Source: Sphaeramia orbicularis (taxonomy: Eukaryota; Chordata; Actinopteri; Kurtiformes; Apogonidae). Taken from it: a stretch of 64,000 nucleotides of DNA. Position 1 is the first letter of the stretch, and every line of letters starts with the position of its first letter. The stretch is taken from NCBI RefSeq assembly GCF_902148855.1, contig NC_043960.1, positions 57,275,359 to 57,339,358 of the forward strand, read 5' to 3'. Made by a program: the position numbers and the translations under genes. Positions 1 through 12,300 of this stretch are shown here, piece by piece. Below the pieces are notes generated by a model. The model ran no database searches. It was not told the DNA's origin and was given only the letters and a program-made list of their open reading frames with translations.

Positions 1-1084
1 TCCAGACCATGTGACCTAAAATAGGATCATTTTGAATGAGATTCTATGTTTGATGACCGGTTGAATGATCGTCATGTCTGAAGTCTGTCCACAGAATTTA
101 GTCCAAAGCATTAGTCAGGTCCATGTCCCCACTCATGAAGACACTGTTACTCTGTATGTGGCTTTAGTGACCCCTAGTGGTCATGTGTTCAAAGACAAGA
201 GCTGGATGACTCCATTAATGATCATGTGTTTGGATCATTCTAGAATTTACGAAGTCAATCAGATTGATCAGATTAAATCAGAATGGGAAGTGCACTTACT
301 TAAATTAAACCAGGACAGTCTGTCAAAGGGACCGTGGATGATCTGTGGTCCTTCTGTCCTTTTGTATGTCTGTGTGTGTGTGTGTCTGATTTAAAGTCAT
401 ATTCATTTGGATTTTAAGGCGACAGTGCCACCACATCAGTGTGATGCAGTTACAAAAGACAGAAATGCATAGAAAATGGTGGTTACCATGACAACGTCCA
501 TCAGTTTGGTTGATGGTTGGATGTAACCGCTATAGCGTAACGTCCAAAAACATATGTAACTGCAGTTCATCATGTAGGCACCATATGAGACAACAAGAGG
601 ATCTGTGTGGAGTTACAGTTTTCCCCTTTTTTCAATGACACTAAACCCTGACCTCTGACCCCTAACCTGAGTATGTGTAGCTGAACTGAAGTAAACCTGT
701 TTTTTCTAAGACCGTCTGAATGTCGAAGCCACTGCCTTACAGGACCTGTGTGTTCAGGGTGTGACCAGGGTTAAACATGGTCTGGACCTCTGCTACCTGA
801 ACCTGGTCTGGGTTCAGGGTCTGGGTCTATGTTTGATGGGATGCTACTGGTTTAGCTCGTTTAGGTTTTACTGGATCTATTTTTATAAATGTGAATGTTG
901 GAGCACACAGTTGGGCTGATGCTGGATTTTACTAAAACCTTCATGTGGACTTGATTGTTTTAATTTGAAAATATTGAAGTTTAAGTGTGTGTGAGTTCAG
1001 CTGATTTAACGACGCTTCATCTACTGGAGTTCAACAGAACCGTCAGAGTTCAGCCCAAAAATACCAGGATTCATAAGAACAGGA

Positions 1085-1124
<40 letters not shown>

Positions 1125-1860
1125 TTGTCCTGCTGTACATAGCCAGGCGGTAAAAGGCCAGATAACTGCACTAACTGTGTGTGTGTTTTGGAGGAACATG
1201 AACCTTCAGTGATGTTTCTTTCATGAATCTGTTTCCATCCATTCAAGGGTCATTTTGTCGTCAATAGAATCTTGTGTTTTGGAACATTGCACACAAACTG
1301 TGGCCACTATGCAAACCCATGAACCCCATGAACCCCCATGAGTCCATGTGTTGGACTCCAGAGTCTGTTCATTCCATCACTGAACTAAAAACACAATGAG
1401 CCTCATGGAAGAACGTTTGTGTTTCATATCTGAACTTTTTCTGCTTTGACTTGGATGATGAACATCAAACCCATGAATAAACCGTGTTCATGTAAAGACC
1501 TGCTGAGTGCAGACTTTGGAAGGTCCCTGATCAGCCCATGGTTCCTGCTGAAGGTCCCCGATAAGCCCATGTTCCTGCTGAACGTCCCCGATAAGGCCAT
1601 GGTTCCTGCTGAAGGTCCAGGACCATAGATGGCTCCTGCCTGTAGAACATGTTCATGGGTGGTTCTTCCATGAGGCCAGTGTTCAGTCCACTCATGGACA
1701 GTCCAGTCCCACCTGTGGTTCAGGTGGACACTGTCCTACAGACGTCCACATGCACTCCAGATATTAGTATGTATGAAACTGTCGACTACTGTCACTGATC
1801 ATTATTGGGTTAATTTGTTTAGATTTTGTTGACAATAAAAGACTGTTAAAGGAGTCTTTG
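1..1860. other. Non-coding stretch, possibly the 3' end of an upstream plus-strand gene
   Basis: No open frame here looks like a protein I recognise. A poly(A) signal AATAAA at 1834-1839 is followed by a T/G-rich stretch, which is what a plus-strand cleavage site looks like, so part of this could be the 3' untranslated region of a gene lying before the window. Around 1530-1625 there are about three loose copies of a unit built on 'cctgctgaaggtcc'. The rest is unremarkable A/T-rich DNA. This is inference only; no exon was found. Confidence 0.3.
1086..1124. repeat. (GT)n microsatellite
   Basis: Uninterrupted GT dinucleotides, about 19 units. Confidence 0.95.
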
Positions 1861-2242
1861 TCTTTGGTCTGTTTTCTGATTGGTCAACCTCTAATGTTTA
1901 TGTTCTGTTAAACACTTTATCCGAACAGTCATAAGGCTTCGTTCACACCAGGGCTTAAACAACTGGGACTTTTGGGTGAAATCTGATGGTTTTTGTTCCC
2001 TCGTTTTCCTCATTAAATGTGACTTGTATCAGTTTTGAGGCTGAACTGAATGGAAAACAGTCTGGATGTAACATGTGACCACACAGGCACGCGCTGTGTT
2101 TACGGAAGTAAATGTTTTAACCGCTTTTCCTTATGGGACTCCTATTTCTGGGGGCATTTCGCCCGGGGGCGGGGCTATGTCCTATGTCACTGATGTGTTT
2201 GATGTGGCCTCTTGTGTCTGCGGTGTCATAATCGGGTTATAC

Positions 2243-2444
2243 CAGGGGTGGGCAATCTGGTCCTCAAGGGCCAGTATCCTGCATGTTTTAGGTGTTTCCC
2301 TCTTCCAACACACCTGGTTCACATGATGAGCCTATCATCCAGCTCTGCAGAAGCCTGATAATGACCTTCAGGTGTGGCTGGAAGAGGGAAACATCTAAAA
2401 CATGCAGGATACCAGCCCTTGAGGACCAGGATTGCCCACCCCTG
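2243..2444. mobile_element. hAT-like MITE (family 1)
   Basis: A 202-bp fold-back element with ends CAGGGGTGGGCAA and the reverse complement. It is flanked by near-identical 8-bp copies, GGTTATAC (2235-2242) and AGTTATAC (2445-2452), as hAT elements leave. It has no coding capacity. Related copies lie at 9021-10101 and 41073-41275. Confidence 0.8.
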
Positions 2445-3181
2445 AGTTATACCCTAACCCTAAACCACGCCCCCAGGTGAAGCACGTACGGCGAAATGTC
2501 CCAAAAATAGGAGTGGCTGTGTTACCAGTGTCAAGGCACGGTGTGAGTCACGCATGCGTAGAAGCATTTGTCTGTCGGCCATCTTAATTATGAGTCGCTA
2601 CAGTAACCTCACTAGGACAAATCACAGTTGTGTGAGTCCAGTGAAGTTAGAGTACACAGACTTCTGTGCAGAGTCCATTTGTGGACCTACTTTGGGTTCC
2701 TTCACAGCTCAGAGCCGATCCAACTGTGGACAGTAGGATCTGTCCTACTGAGGTTCACACCTGCCGCTCCTCCAACTGGGACGCAGAACTGTGACGTTTG
2801 TCACATTTCAGTGATGTAAAGGTCGGATAAATGTGACCCGGACGTTCAGACTGAAGTGGAAAATATCAGATCTGTATCGGATCTGTTCAGGAGTTCTCTG
2901 AAAATATCTTTAGTCCAGATGAGCTCCGGTGTCAGTTCATCCTGTTTGGTCTTTTGTGTCCAAAACTGAGTGTTCGGTCTCAGAGTCCAGATGTCCAGCT
3001 CTGTGTCAGCTGACCTTTGAGCCACTGTTCAAACAGGATGATGAACATTATTTTTAATATTTATTAAACCTTTATTGATAATTAACAAAAGTAAAAAGAA
3101 GCAACATTGAACAGAATTAATCATCACATATAAATGCAAGTGTTGATACAAATACTAAACAGATAAATGGAACAATACACA

Positions 3182-3183
<2 letters not shown>
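2445..3183. other. Intergenic; includes a dispersed repeat fragment
   Basis: No gene seen. The part at about 2745-2880 is related, in reverse orientation, to 53145-53260: both contain the words for 'aaatatcagatctg' and 'cagactgaagt' beside a 'ggtcggataaatg' block. It is therefore an old dispersed repeat shared with intron 5 of receptor copy C. Confidence 0.5.

Positions 3184-3256
<73 letters not shown>
3184..3256. repeat. (TA)n microsatellite
   Basis: Pure TA dinucleotides directly before a mariner-like element. TA is the insertion target of Tc1/mariner elements, and two such elements (3263-3812 and 3871-5499) sit in this TA-rich stretch. Confidence 0.95.
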
Positions 3257-3260
<4 letters not shown>

Positions 3261-3262
3261 CA

Positions 3263-3812
3263 CAGGGTGGGGAAGCAAAATTTACAATATTTTGAGGCAG
3301 GGGTTGAAAGACAGTGTATGACCAATTAGTTTATTGAAAGTCATGAGAATTTATTTGCCACAAGAAAAGTGACATAATAGAAAATGTTTTTATTCTATGT
3401 GTCCTCCTTCTTTCTCAATAACTGCCTTCACACGCTTCCTGAAACTTGTGCAAGTGTTCCTCAAATATTCAGGTGACAACTTCTCCCATTCTTCTTTAAT
3501 AGTATCTTCCAGACTTTCTGGTAATAGTTTTGCTCATAGTCATTCTCTTCTTTCCATTATAAACAGTCTTTATGGACACTCCAACTATTTTTGAAATCTC
3601 CTTTAGTGTGACGAGTGCATTCAGCAAATCACACACTCTTTGACGTTTGCTTTCCTGATTACTCATATGGGCAAAAGTTTCTGAAAAGGTATGGATAATA
3701 GTGTTAGGTATGATTATGACATCAATATATGTTTGGTTTCAAAACAATTGATGTGGTGCCTGCTGAGAAAAAACAACTAAATGTTCAGTGTAAATTTTGC
3801 TTCCCCACCCTG
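3263..3812 (-). mobile_element. Mariner-like non-autonomous element with transposase relic
   Basis: About 550 bp bounded by inverted repeats of ~24 bp beginning CAGGGTGGGGAAGC. Internally, the minus strand at about 3395-3670 reads as a broken helix-turn-helix segment resembling the N-terminus of IS630/Tc1/mariner transposases (residues like VCDLLNA, ISKIVGVSIKTVY). No DDE half is present, so the element is internally deleted and could only be moved in trans. Confidence 0.7.
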
Positions 3813-3870
3813 TATACATACGCACACACACACACACACACGCACATATACATATATTTATATATATATA

Positions 3871-5496
3871 CAGTACAGGCCAAAAGTTTGGACACACCTT
3901 CTCATTCTTTGCATTTTCTTTATTTTCATGACTATTTTCATTGTAGATTCTCACTGAAGGCATCAAAACTATGAATGAACACATGTGGAATTATGTACTT
4001 AACAAAAAAGTGTGAAATAACTGAAAACATCTCTTATATTCTAGTTTCTTCAAAGTAGCCACCCTTAGCTCTGATGACTGCTTTGCACACTCTTGGCATT
4101 CTCTTGATGAGCTTCCAGAGGTAGTCACCTGAAATGGTTTCCTAACAGTCTTGAAGAAGTTCCCACAGATGCTTAGCACTTGTTGGCCCTTTTGCCTTCA
4201 CTCTGCGGTCCAGCTCACCCCAAACCATCTCGATTGGGTTCAGGTCCGGTGACTGTGGAGGCCAGGTCATCTGGCGCAGCACTCCATCGCTCTCCTTCTT
4301 GGTCAAATATCCCTCACACAGCCTGGAGGTGTGTTTGGGGTCATTGTCCTGTTGAAACATAAATGATGGTCCAACTAAACGCAAACTGGATGGAATGGCA
4401 TGTCACTTCAGGATGCTGTGGTAGCCATGCTGATTCAGGTTGCCTTCAATCTTGAATAAATCCCCAACAGTGTCACCAGCAAAGCACCCCCACACCATCA
4501 CACCTCCTCCTCCATGCTTCACGGTGGGAACCAGGCATGTAGCATCCATCCGTTCACCTTTTCTGCGTCGCACAAAGACACGGCGGTTGGATCCAAAGAT
4601 CTCAAATTTGGACTCATCAGACCAAAGCACAGATTTCCACTGGTCTAAGGTCCATTCCTTGGGTTTCTTGGCCCAAATAAATCTCTTGTGTTTGTTGCCT
4701 CTCCTGAGCAGTGGTTTCCTAGCAGCTGTTTGACCATGAAGGCCTGATTCACGCAGTCTCCTCTTAACAGTTGTTGTAGAGATGTGTCTGCTGCTAGAGC
4801 TCTGTGTGGTATTCATCTGGTCTCTAATCTGAGCTGCTGTTAATTTGCGATTTCTGAGGCTGGTGACTCAGATGAACTTATCTTCAGCATCAGAGGTGAC
4901 TCTTGGTCTTCCTTTCCTGGGGCGGTCCTCATGTGAGCCAGTTTCGTTGGAGCGCTTGATGGTTTTTGCGACTGCACTTGGGGACACATTCAAAGTTTTT
5001 GAAATTTTCTAGACTGACTGACCTTCATTTCTTAAAGTAATGATGGCCACTCGTTTGTCTTTACTTAGCTGATTGTTTCTCACCATAATATGTATTCTAA
5101 CAGTTGTCCAATAGGGCTGTCAGCTGTGCATCAACCTGACTTCTGCACAACACAACTGATGGTCCCAACCCCATCAATAAGGCAAGAAATTCCACTAAGT
5201 AACCCTGACAAGGCACAGCTATGAAGTGGAAACCATTTCAGGTGACTACCTCTGGAAGCTCATCAAGAGAATGCCAAGGGTGTGCAAGGCAGTCATCAGA
5301 GCTAAGGGTGGCTACTTTGAAGAAACTAGAATATAAGAGATGTTTTCAGTTATTTCACACTTTTTTGTTAAGTACATAATTCCACATGTGTTCATTCATA
5401 GTTTTGATGCCTTCAGTGAGAATCTACAATGAAAATAGTCATGAAAATAAAGAAAATGTGAAGAATGAGAAGGTGTGTCCAAACTTTTGGCCTGTA

Positions 5497-5499
<3 letters not shown>
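3871..5499 (-). mobile_element. Tc1 transposon, nearly complete
   Basis: A 1,629-bp element flanked by TA on both sides and bounded by ~270-bp inverted terminal repeats (3871-4141 and 5229-5499) that differ at only a few positions. The ends read CAGTACAGGCCAAAAG. The length matches full-size fish Tc1 elements. The transposase frame lies on the minus strand (separate entry). The element sits between (TA)n tracts. Confidence 0.95.
4142..5085 (-). pseudogene. Tc1 transposase, inactivated by three in-frame stops
   Basis: Reads from MVRNNQLSKDKR at 5085 to LWELLQDC at 4142 in one frame, about 314 codons, close to the usual ~340-residue Tc1 transposase. Visible parts in order: N-terminal paired-like helix-turn-helix (ISKTLNVSPSAVAKTIK), a GRPR-like linker, the first catalytic aspartate in LWSDESKFEIFG, the second in FQQDNDPKHTS, and the glutamate in DLNPIEMVWGELDR. 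Three in-frame stops, TAG at 5009-5011, TGA at 4868-4870 and TGA at 4403-4405, interrupt it. The two TGAs fit CGA to TGA decay. No frameshift was seen. Confidence 0.9.
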
Positions 5500-5571
<72 letters not shown>

Positions 5572-5586
5572 TATTCACACACACAT

Positions 5587-5668
<82 letters not shown>
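5500..5668. repeat. (TA)n microsatellite with CACA interruption
   Basis: Two long TA tracts separated by an 'acacatatat...cacacaca' interruption at about 5562-5595. The frames full of alternating Ile-Tyr that cross it are artefacts of the repeat. Confidence 0.95.
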
Positions 5669-5674
<6 letters not shown>

Positions 5675-6088
5675 CAATAAACCAAAGGTATTAAGTATGA
5701 ACTCAATTAAATGATCCAATGGTTCTAGGACACGTTCATGTGGAGGATTTTTACTAATGTTTAATAAAACATGTTGAATTATTTCAGTCAGATGTGGATG
5801 TTCTGGAGGATCTGGAGAACTCATGAATCTGATATACTGGTATATAGGATTAGATGAATGAAGAACATTTATTAGAACATTCCCATGGAGTTCTCACATA
5901 TGTTTATTCGTTTGGTTAAAATAACGTTCTCCAGTTCCATCCATGAACATGCTGATTTTACACCAATGATCTAAACACATGACATCATCATCCAAACACT
6001 ACTGAGAACTTTAACATCTGAGCTGGAACATCACACACACATAGAATAGCTGATGGTCCTGTGAGAACCAACTACATGTACATGAACC
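5669..6088. other. Intergenic, downstream of receptor gene A
   Basis: A/T-rich unique-looking sequence with no recognisable frame. It lies just beyond the poly(A) signal of gene A. Confidence 0.5.
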
Positions 6089-6094
6089 TTTATT
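6089..6094 (-). terminator. Poly(A) signal for receptor gene A
   Basis: AATAAA on the minus strand, 31 bp after the gene A stop codon at 6125-6127. If used, it gives a very short 3' untranslated region. Other candidate signals lie further downstream. Confidence 0.45.
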
Positions 6095-6124
6095 AACTGT
6101 AGTTTATAGACGATGGAACCAACG

Positions 6125-9100
6125 TCAGCCCTGACTGATCCAGATGCACCACATGGAGATGATGATGAGAGCGTAACAGGAGATGAGCAGAAGGTAGACG
6201 CGGAACAGCAGGAAGTCTAGAACATAGCCCACATGACACCACTGGTTCTGCAGGTCGCCCTCCCTCTGCACAGACGCCAGGTGGAGCCGAAGGTCCTGGA
6301 CGTACTGACAGATCTGCTGAAGTTCCACTGGAGCAGCTGAGGGCGTTACTATGGAAACAGCAGAAGGCACAGGAAGGAACAGGAAAGAACAGCAGAAGGA
6401 ACATGAAGGAACAGCAGAAGGAACAGCAGAAGGAACATGAAGGACCAGCAGAAGGAACAGGAAGGAACAGCACAAGGAAGAGCAGAAGGAACATGTTGAA
6501 TATGTTTGAAGTTGGTATTTTACAGACACATTTCCAGAGGCTCCAAGGTTCATATTCTGGTGTTTACTGTACAGTTACCTCCATTACTGGTATTTACAGT
6601 AGAGTTACCTCCATTACTGGTATTTACAGTAGAGTTACCTCCGTTACTGGTATTTACAGTAGAGTTACCTCCATTACTTGTATTTACAGTAGTTACCTCC
6701 ATTACTGGTATTTACAGTAGAGTTACCTCCATTACTTGTATTTACAGTAGTTACCTCCATTACTGGTATTTACAGTAGAGTTACCTCCGTTACTGGTATT
6801 TACAGTAGAGTTACCTCCGTTACTGGTATTTACAGTAGAGTTACCTCCATTACTGGTATTTACAGTAGAGTTACCTCCATTACTTGTATTTACAGTAGTT
6901 ACCTCCGTTACTGGTATTTACAGTAGAGTTACCTCCGTTACTGGTATTTACAGTAGAGTTACCTCCATTACTTGTATTTACAGTAGTTACCTCCATTACT
7001 GGTATTTACAGTAGAGTTACCTCCATTACTTGTATTTACAGTAGTTACCTCCATTACTGGTATTTACAGTAGAGTTACCTCCGTTACTGGTATTTACAGT
7101 AGTTACCTCCATTACTGGTATTTACAGTAGTTACCTCCATTACTTGTATTTACAGTAGTTACCTCCATTACTGGTATTTACAGTAGAGTTACCTCCGTTA
7201 CTGGTATTTACAGTAGAGTTACCTCCATTACTGGTATTTACAGTAGAGTTACCTCCATTACTGGTATTTACAGTAGTTACCTCCATTACTTGTATTTACA
7301 GTAGTTACCTCCATTACTGGTATTTACAGTAGAGTTACCTCCGTTACTGGTATTTACAGTAGAGTTACCTCCGTTACTGGTATTTACAGTAGAGTTACCT
7401 CCATTACTGGTATTTACAGTAGAGTTACCTCCGTTACTGGTATTTACAGTAGAGTTACCTCCATTACTTGTATTTACAGTAGTTACCTCCATTACTGGTA
7501 TTTACAGTAGAGTTACCTCCATTACTTGTATTTACAGTAGTTACCTCCATTACTGGTATTTACAGTAGAGTTACCTCCGTTACTGGTATTTACAGTAGTT
7601 ACCTCCATTACTGGTATTTACAGTAGTTACCTCCATTACTTGTATTTACAGTAGTTACCTCCATTACTGGTATTTACAGTAGAGTTACCTCCATTACTGG
7701 TATTTACAGTAGTTACCTCCGTTACTTGTATTTACAGTAGAGTTACCTCCGTTACTGGTATTTACAGTAGTTACCTCCGTTACTGGTCGGGGGCTGTGGA
7801 GCAGTCGGGTTGGCTGGTGTGATGGTGCATTGGTCAGTGGTGCCTTGCTCATTGGCAGGTCGATCCTTTGGGTGGACAGAACAGGGTGAGTCTTCTTCGG
7901 GCCAGCGGTAACAGATGAGGCGTGCGATATGTTTCAGGACCACCACTCGGACCCACTGTGGGACCTCCTGGTACTTCAGGGAGTTGTGGTGTAGAACGTT
8001 GGTGATGATGACCGTCTCCAACAAACTGATGACCATGAGGGCCAGACACACTGAGAAGTAGATACCTACAAGGACATGGCCGATGTTAGTCAGTGTTCAT
8101 TATAGGTATTGTACAGAGTTCATTGTGCGTTTCCCTTTGACCTATGATTGGCGTTCCGTTGGCGGTGCTGGGCAGGAGGTCGTTCATGATGAGCAGGAAG
8201 ACGGTGTAGCCCAAGATCAGGGTCATTTTAAAGGAGGCGCGGTCTACACTGTGGGGCGGCAGGTAGAAAGATAAGATGTCGATGAGCATCAGGAAGGAGC
8301 TGGGGATGAGCAGGTTGACCACGTAGAGCACTGGACGACGCTTTATGACCACCTGAGGGACGACGGAAGGACACACAGACTGAATATGTATGTGGAGACG
8401 TGGGAGAAGGAAGAGGTCCTCAAGTCACATGACTGATGTTTGATGACCTGTCTTTTTATACACTCAGTCGTAGGTGTCTATTGCCACGTTTCCACTACGT
8501 GGAACCAGCTCGACTTGGCTCGGCTCGACTCAGTATTCCTGGAGACTATTTCCATTACAAGATACTACTGACTTTACAGTACCTGGACGTCATAGCGATG
8601 TGGCGCGTTACTTCCATGTCGTCTGTTCAGAGAGTTGCTGATAAACTCACTCGTTGCATGTTGTCTCATCTCAATTTTTAAGTCGGCCACCAAAGACTGA
8701 ACCTCCTCGACCGACCACGGTGTGGTTTTGGGCTGTTATCATGTGGATTAATGTACCGCTATATTTACTGCCCACTTCTGCATCTGTTTTTTGTAAAATG
8801 GTGAGTCACAGAGAAAACTCTCTGACCAATCAGTGGTCTGCAGTGTTTACACGTCACGTTTTAGTATCTGGTCCCCAGTCCTGGAACCTCAGCGGAGGTG
8901 ATACCAAAAAAGTAGTGCCGGGCACCAGATTCCAGGTCCTTTTCGTAATGGAAACACAAAAAGGCCGAGCTGAATCGAGTCGAGCCGATACCACGCAGTG
9001 GAAACAGGGCATATGTAGTGCAGGGGTGTCCAACCCTGGTCCTCCTGATCTACTGTCATGTATGTTTTAGATGTTTCCTCTTCCAGTCCACCTGATGGTC

Positions 9101-9283
9101 GTTCTCAGTCTTCTGCATTAAGGTCATAATAGTTTTGGATTTTTCATTATAGTTTAGTTTCATTTAGTTTTGACCTTTTTTTCTCTAATTCAGTTAGTTT
9201 TAATTAGTTTTTAAAGCAGGTTTGGCAGTTTTTATCAATTTCTGATTTTTTCTAAATGCTTAGTTTTAGTTTAGTTTAGTTTT

Positions 9284-9321
<38 letters not shown>

Positions 9322-12300
9322 TTTCTCTTCTTCTCTGTTGTCATATTCAAATATATCCCAGACAGGACTCTGCTGCTTTCTCCCAACTTTAGTCTCCATG
9401 TTTCCAGGTAGAGTGGGGACCAGAAGACGACTGGAAACCACAAGTGACGAGAAGTGACGGACCATGAAGTGTCGTATGGTGCCGCTAGCTAAAATGGCTC
9501 AAGTGAAATAAAATCGATTTCATATCAATCTGACTTTGATAAAAACGAAAATGAAGGGAATTTGATCCATAATTTTTATATCAATCAATCAATCAATCAA
9601 TCAATCAAACTTTATTTCTATAGCACTTTTCATACATGGTACATGTAGTACAAAGTGCTTCACAACAAAACCCCCCACTGTCCCGCAGTTGCAAATAAAA
9701 ATACAAGCAGCAAAGTAAAGTTTATAGTAAGGGTTTAATTAAAAGCTAGACTAAAAAGATAAGTTTTGAGTTTACTTTTAAAAATATGAACACTCGCAGC
9801 AGACCTCAGGTCGGCTGTTCCATAGTTTGGGGCCATATATATGTTTTAGTTAGTTTTATAAGCACACAATACAGTTTCAGTTAGTTATCATTATAGCTTT
9901 GATTTATTTCAGTTAACGGAAATGTTTTTACAATTCTAGTTTTCGTCATTTCGTTAGTTTTCGTTAACGATAATAACCTTGCCGCAGAGCTGGATGACAG
10001 GCTGATCAGCTGAATCAGGTGTGTTGGAAGAGGGAAACATCTAAAACATGCAGGACAGTAGATCTGGAGGACCAGGGTTGGACCAGGGTTGGACAGCCCT
10101 GACGTAGGTAGATCTTACCCAGAAGGTGATGATGTCCCACTCGTCGATCCCAAACTGGAGGATGGACGACTCTCCCAGTATATCCACCAACTCCCACTCT
10201 CCACTGGCCTCCAGGTAGCGCTTGGAGTTCCCTGACATTTCTTTGAAGGTCAAGGCCGGGCTGACCCTCACATCTCTGACTATGGACCACACAAATGTTC
10301 AGGTAGACGTGACACAAACTAAACCATGTACATCCATTCATTTTCTGAACTGTTTCATGCTTCAGAGGGTTTATTATTTATTGGTGGTACATGACATCAG
10401 TTTAGTCTGTTCATACTCAGGTCATAAGGCAGTAATTCATGTCAACACCAAACTGTAGTTTAAAACTAGAACAGAACAGTTAATACTCCAGTGATTGTCA
10501 TGTCTCGTCAGGTGTGTTAGTCATGTTAATGTTTAGTGTTTCATGTCTCATCTTTAATCACTTTATGTTATGAGTTGTTCACATTTGGTCCTGTCTTGCA
10601 CTTCTGTTTTATTTTGTACACATCTCTTCCCTCTCGTTTCAGACCCTGACTTCCTCCCTTTGTGTGTTTTCCCACCAGTGTGATTGTTAGCCCCACCCCT
10701 GATTGGTGTCACCTGTGTTCCCCTACCTCATGTATAAATAGCCCCCGTCTCCCTTTGTCTTGTGCCAGTTCGTCATATTCTGTCAGCGTGTTCATGCCAA
10801 GCGTCCAAACCAGGTTTTTTCATGTTTGCTAGTTTTGCTTCAGTTTTTCTGTAAGAGTTTTGTTTATCATAGAGATTCTTTTGAGTAGTACAGGGTGACC
10901 CAAAAAAAACAGGAATTTTTGAAGTGCGTATTGGCAGACATGAGCAAGTGGCAGCACTGCGACACAGTGACCCTGAGCAAGTAAACACACCCCCATTTTA
11001 GTAACCATTGGCGGCTGTGCAAGAATTGTTCGGTAACCGTGTGATCTCAAGATTCGGTAACGTTCCCTGGCCCCCTAGATCGCCAGATTTGTCCGTTTGA
11101 GATTTTTTCTTGTGGGGCTATCTCAAGAGTAAAGTGTACACGACTCGGCCAAGAACTCTGGATGAGTTAAAACAGAGAATTCCGGATGAAATTCACAGTA
11201 TCCCAGCTGAGATGTTGCAGCGGTCAATGAGGAATCTCAACAGCAGATTTCAAGAACGCATTTGTACAGGAGGACGCCATCTACAGGAAGGAATTTTTAA
11301 AAAATGAAAATTCCATCATTGTTTCTTAAATGGCATGGTTTAAGGTTTCAATTACTATGAATAAAATATTTTTCTTCCATCACTCTTGGTTTTATTGGAT
11401 TGTTAAAAAGTTCCCGTTTTTTTGTGTCACCCTGTATTATACGTCCTCCTTGGGAGCGCTTTTTGGTCAGTCACTTTTTCAATATTAAATTACTTTCGTT
11501 AAAGGTGCTGGAGACTTTCATGACCAATTTTTCATCAGATCTGTCAAACCTCAGTCATATCCTCAGTATCATGAATCTGTCAGTCTTTCTGTCATTACTC
11601 ACCTGAATCTCTTGCATTACAGTGAACAATTTTGAAGTGCCATCCACCATGAACAAACTGTGTGTTTACAAACCAACCTGGAACGTCACTCGGGCATCTT
11701 CGGAATTTTGTCACAGCGTGCATTGTGGGAAGTGAAGGCTCACGCAGCCACCTGACAGCAGCAGCTGGAACAGACACGATCAGAAACGGCAGGAACTCCC
11801 TTCCTTCTATGTATATTCCTCCAGCTGTTTCCACATTTCTGCATGTTTGTTTCATCATTATACCATATGGTCACGCTGCCGCTGTCAGGTGGCTGCGCGA
11901 ACCTCCGTTTCCCACAATGCACGTCGTGACAAAATACCGAAGATGCTCGAGTGACGTCCTGGGTCAGTTTGTAAACACACGGTTTGTTTCTGGTGGATGG
12001 CACTAAAAAACTGTTCACTGTAATGCAAGCGATTCAGGTGAGTAATGACAGACAGACTGACAGATTCATGATACTGAGGATATGACTGAAGTTTGACAGA
12101 TCTGATGAAAAACTGGTCATGAAAGTCTCCAGCACCTTCAAAAGCTTCAGTTTTCAGTGAATCGTGCATTTGAGTCCACTATTTTGTGTATCAAGGACTT
12201 TACAGTGATCAGCTCTCATACGTCTGACAAACATAGAATCCACCCAGGGTTCAGTCATTAAAGCTGTCCGACATCAGCCCAGACCTGTGTCAGAACAGGT

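Larger units (their letters stand above)
9021..10101. mobile_element. hAT-like MITE (family 1), split by a later insertion
   Basis: The outer parts, 9021 to about 9118 and about 9982-10101, are the two halves of the family seen at 2243-2444, with ends CAGGGGTGTCCAACCCTGGT and complement. The middle is a second MITE (9119-9981), which itself contains a LINE end. The right end lies 18 bp from exon 6 of gene A. Confidence 0.75.
10498..12190 (+). mobile_element. Old solo LTR, Gypsy-like, split by two DNA transposons
   Basis: Fossil. Starts TGTCATGTCTCG, carries a core-promoter-like 'tataaatagcccc' at about 10733, and continues in three pieces (10498-10890, 11435-11501, 12139 to about 12190) around a mariner element and a fold-back MITE. 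No internal retroelement genes are attached. The right end is uncertain. It is broken, and old enough to have received two later insertions. Confidence 0.5.

Noticed and set aside
65-394. 109-residue frame at the window start
   Set aside because: No recognisable domain, it ends in a GT run, and there are no flanking splice signals that would make it convincing as an exon.
5386-5824. Open frames of alternating Ile-Tyr on both strands
   Set aside because: They are translations of (TA)n microsatellite and Tc1 ends, not genes. The same applies near 57211-57564 and 39219-39509.
6506-7492. Repetitive frames such as [10 protein letters not shown] and the antisense [10 protein letters not shown] series
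   Set aside because: They are translations of the 28/30-bp minisatellite. They are of interest only for their relation to the gene A exon 8 border, not as independent proteins.
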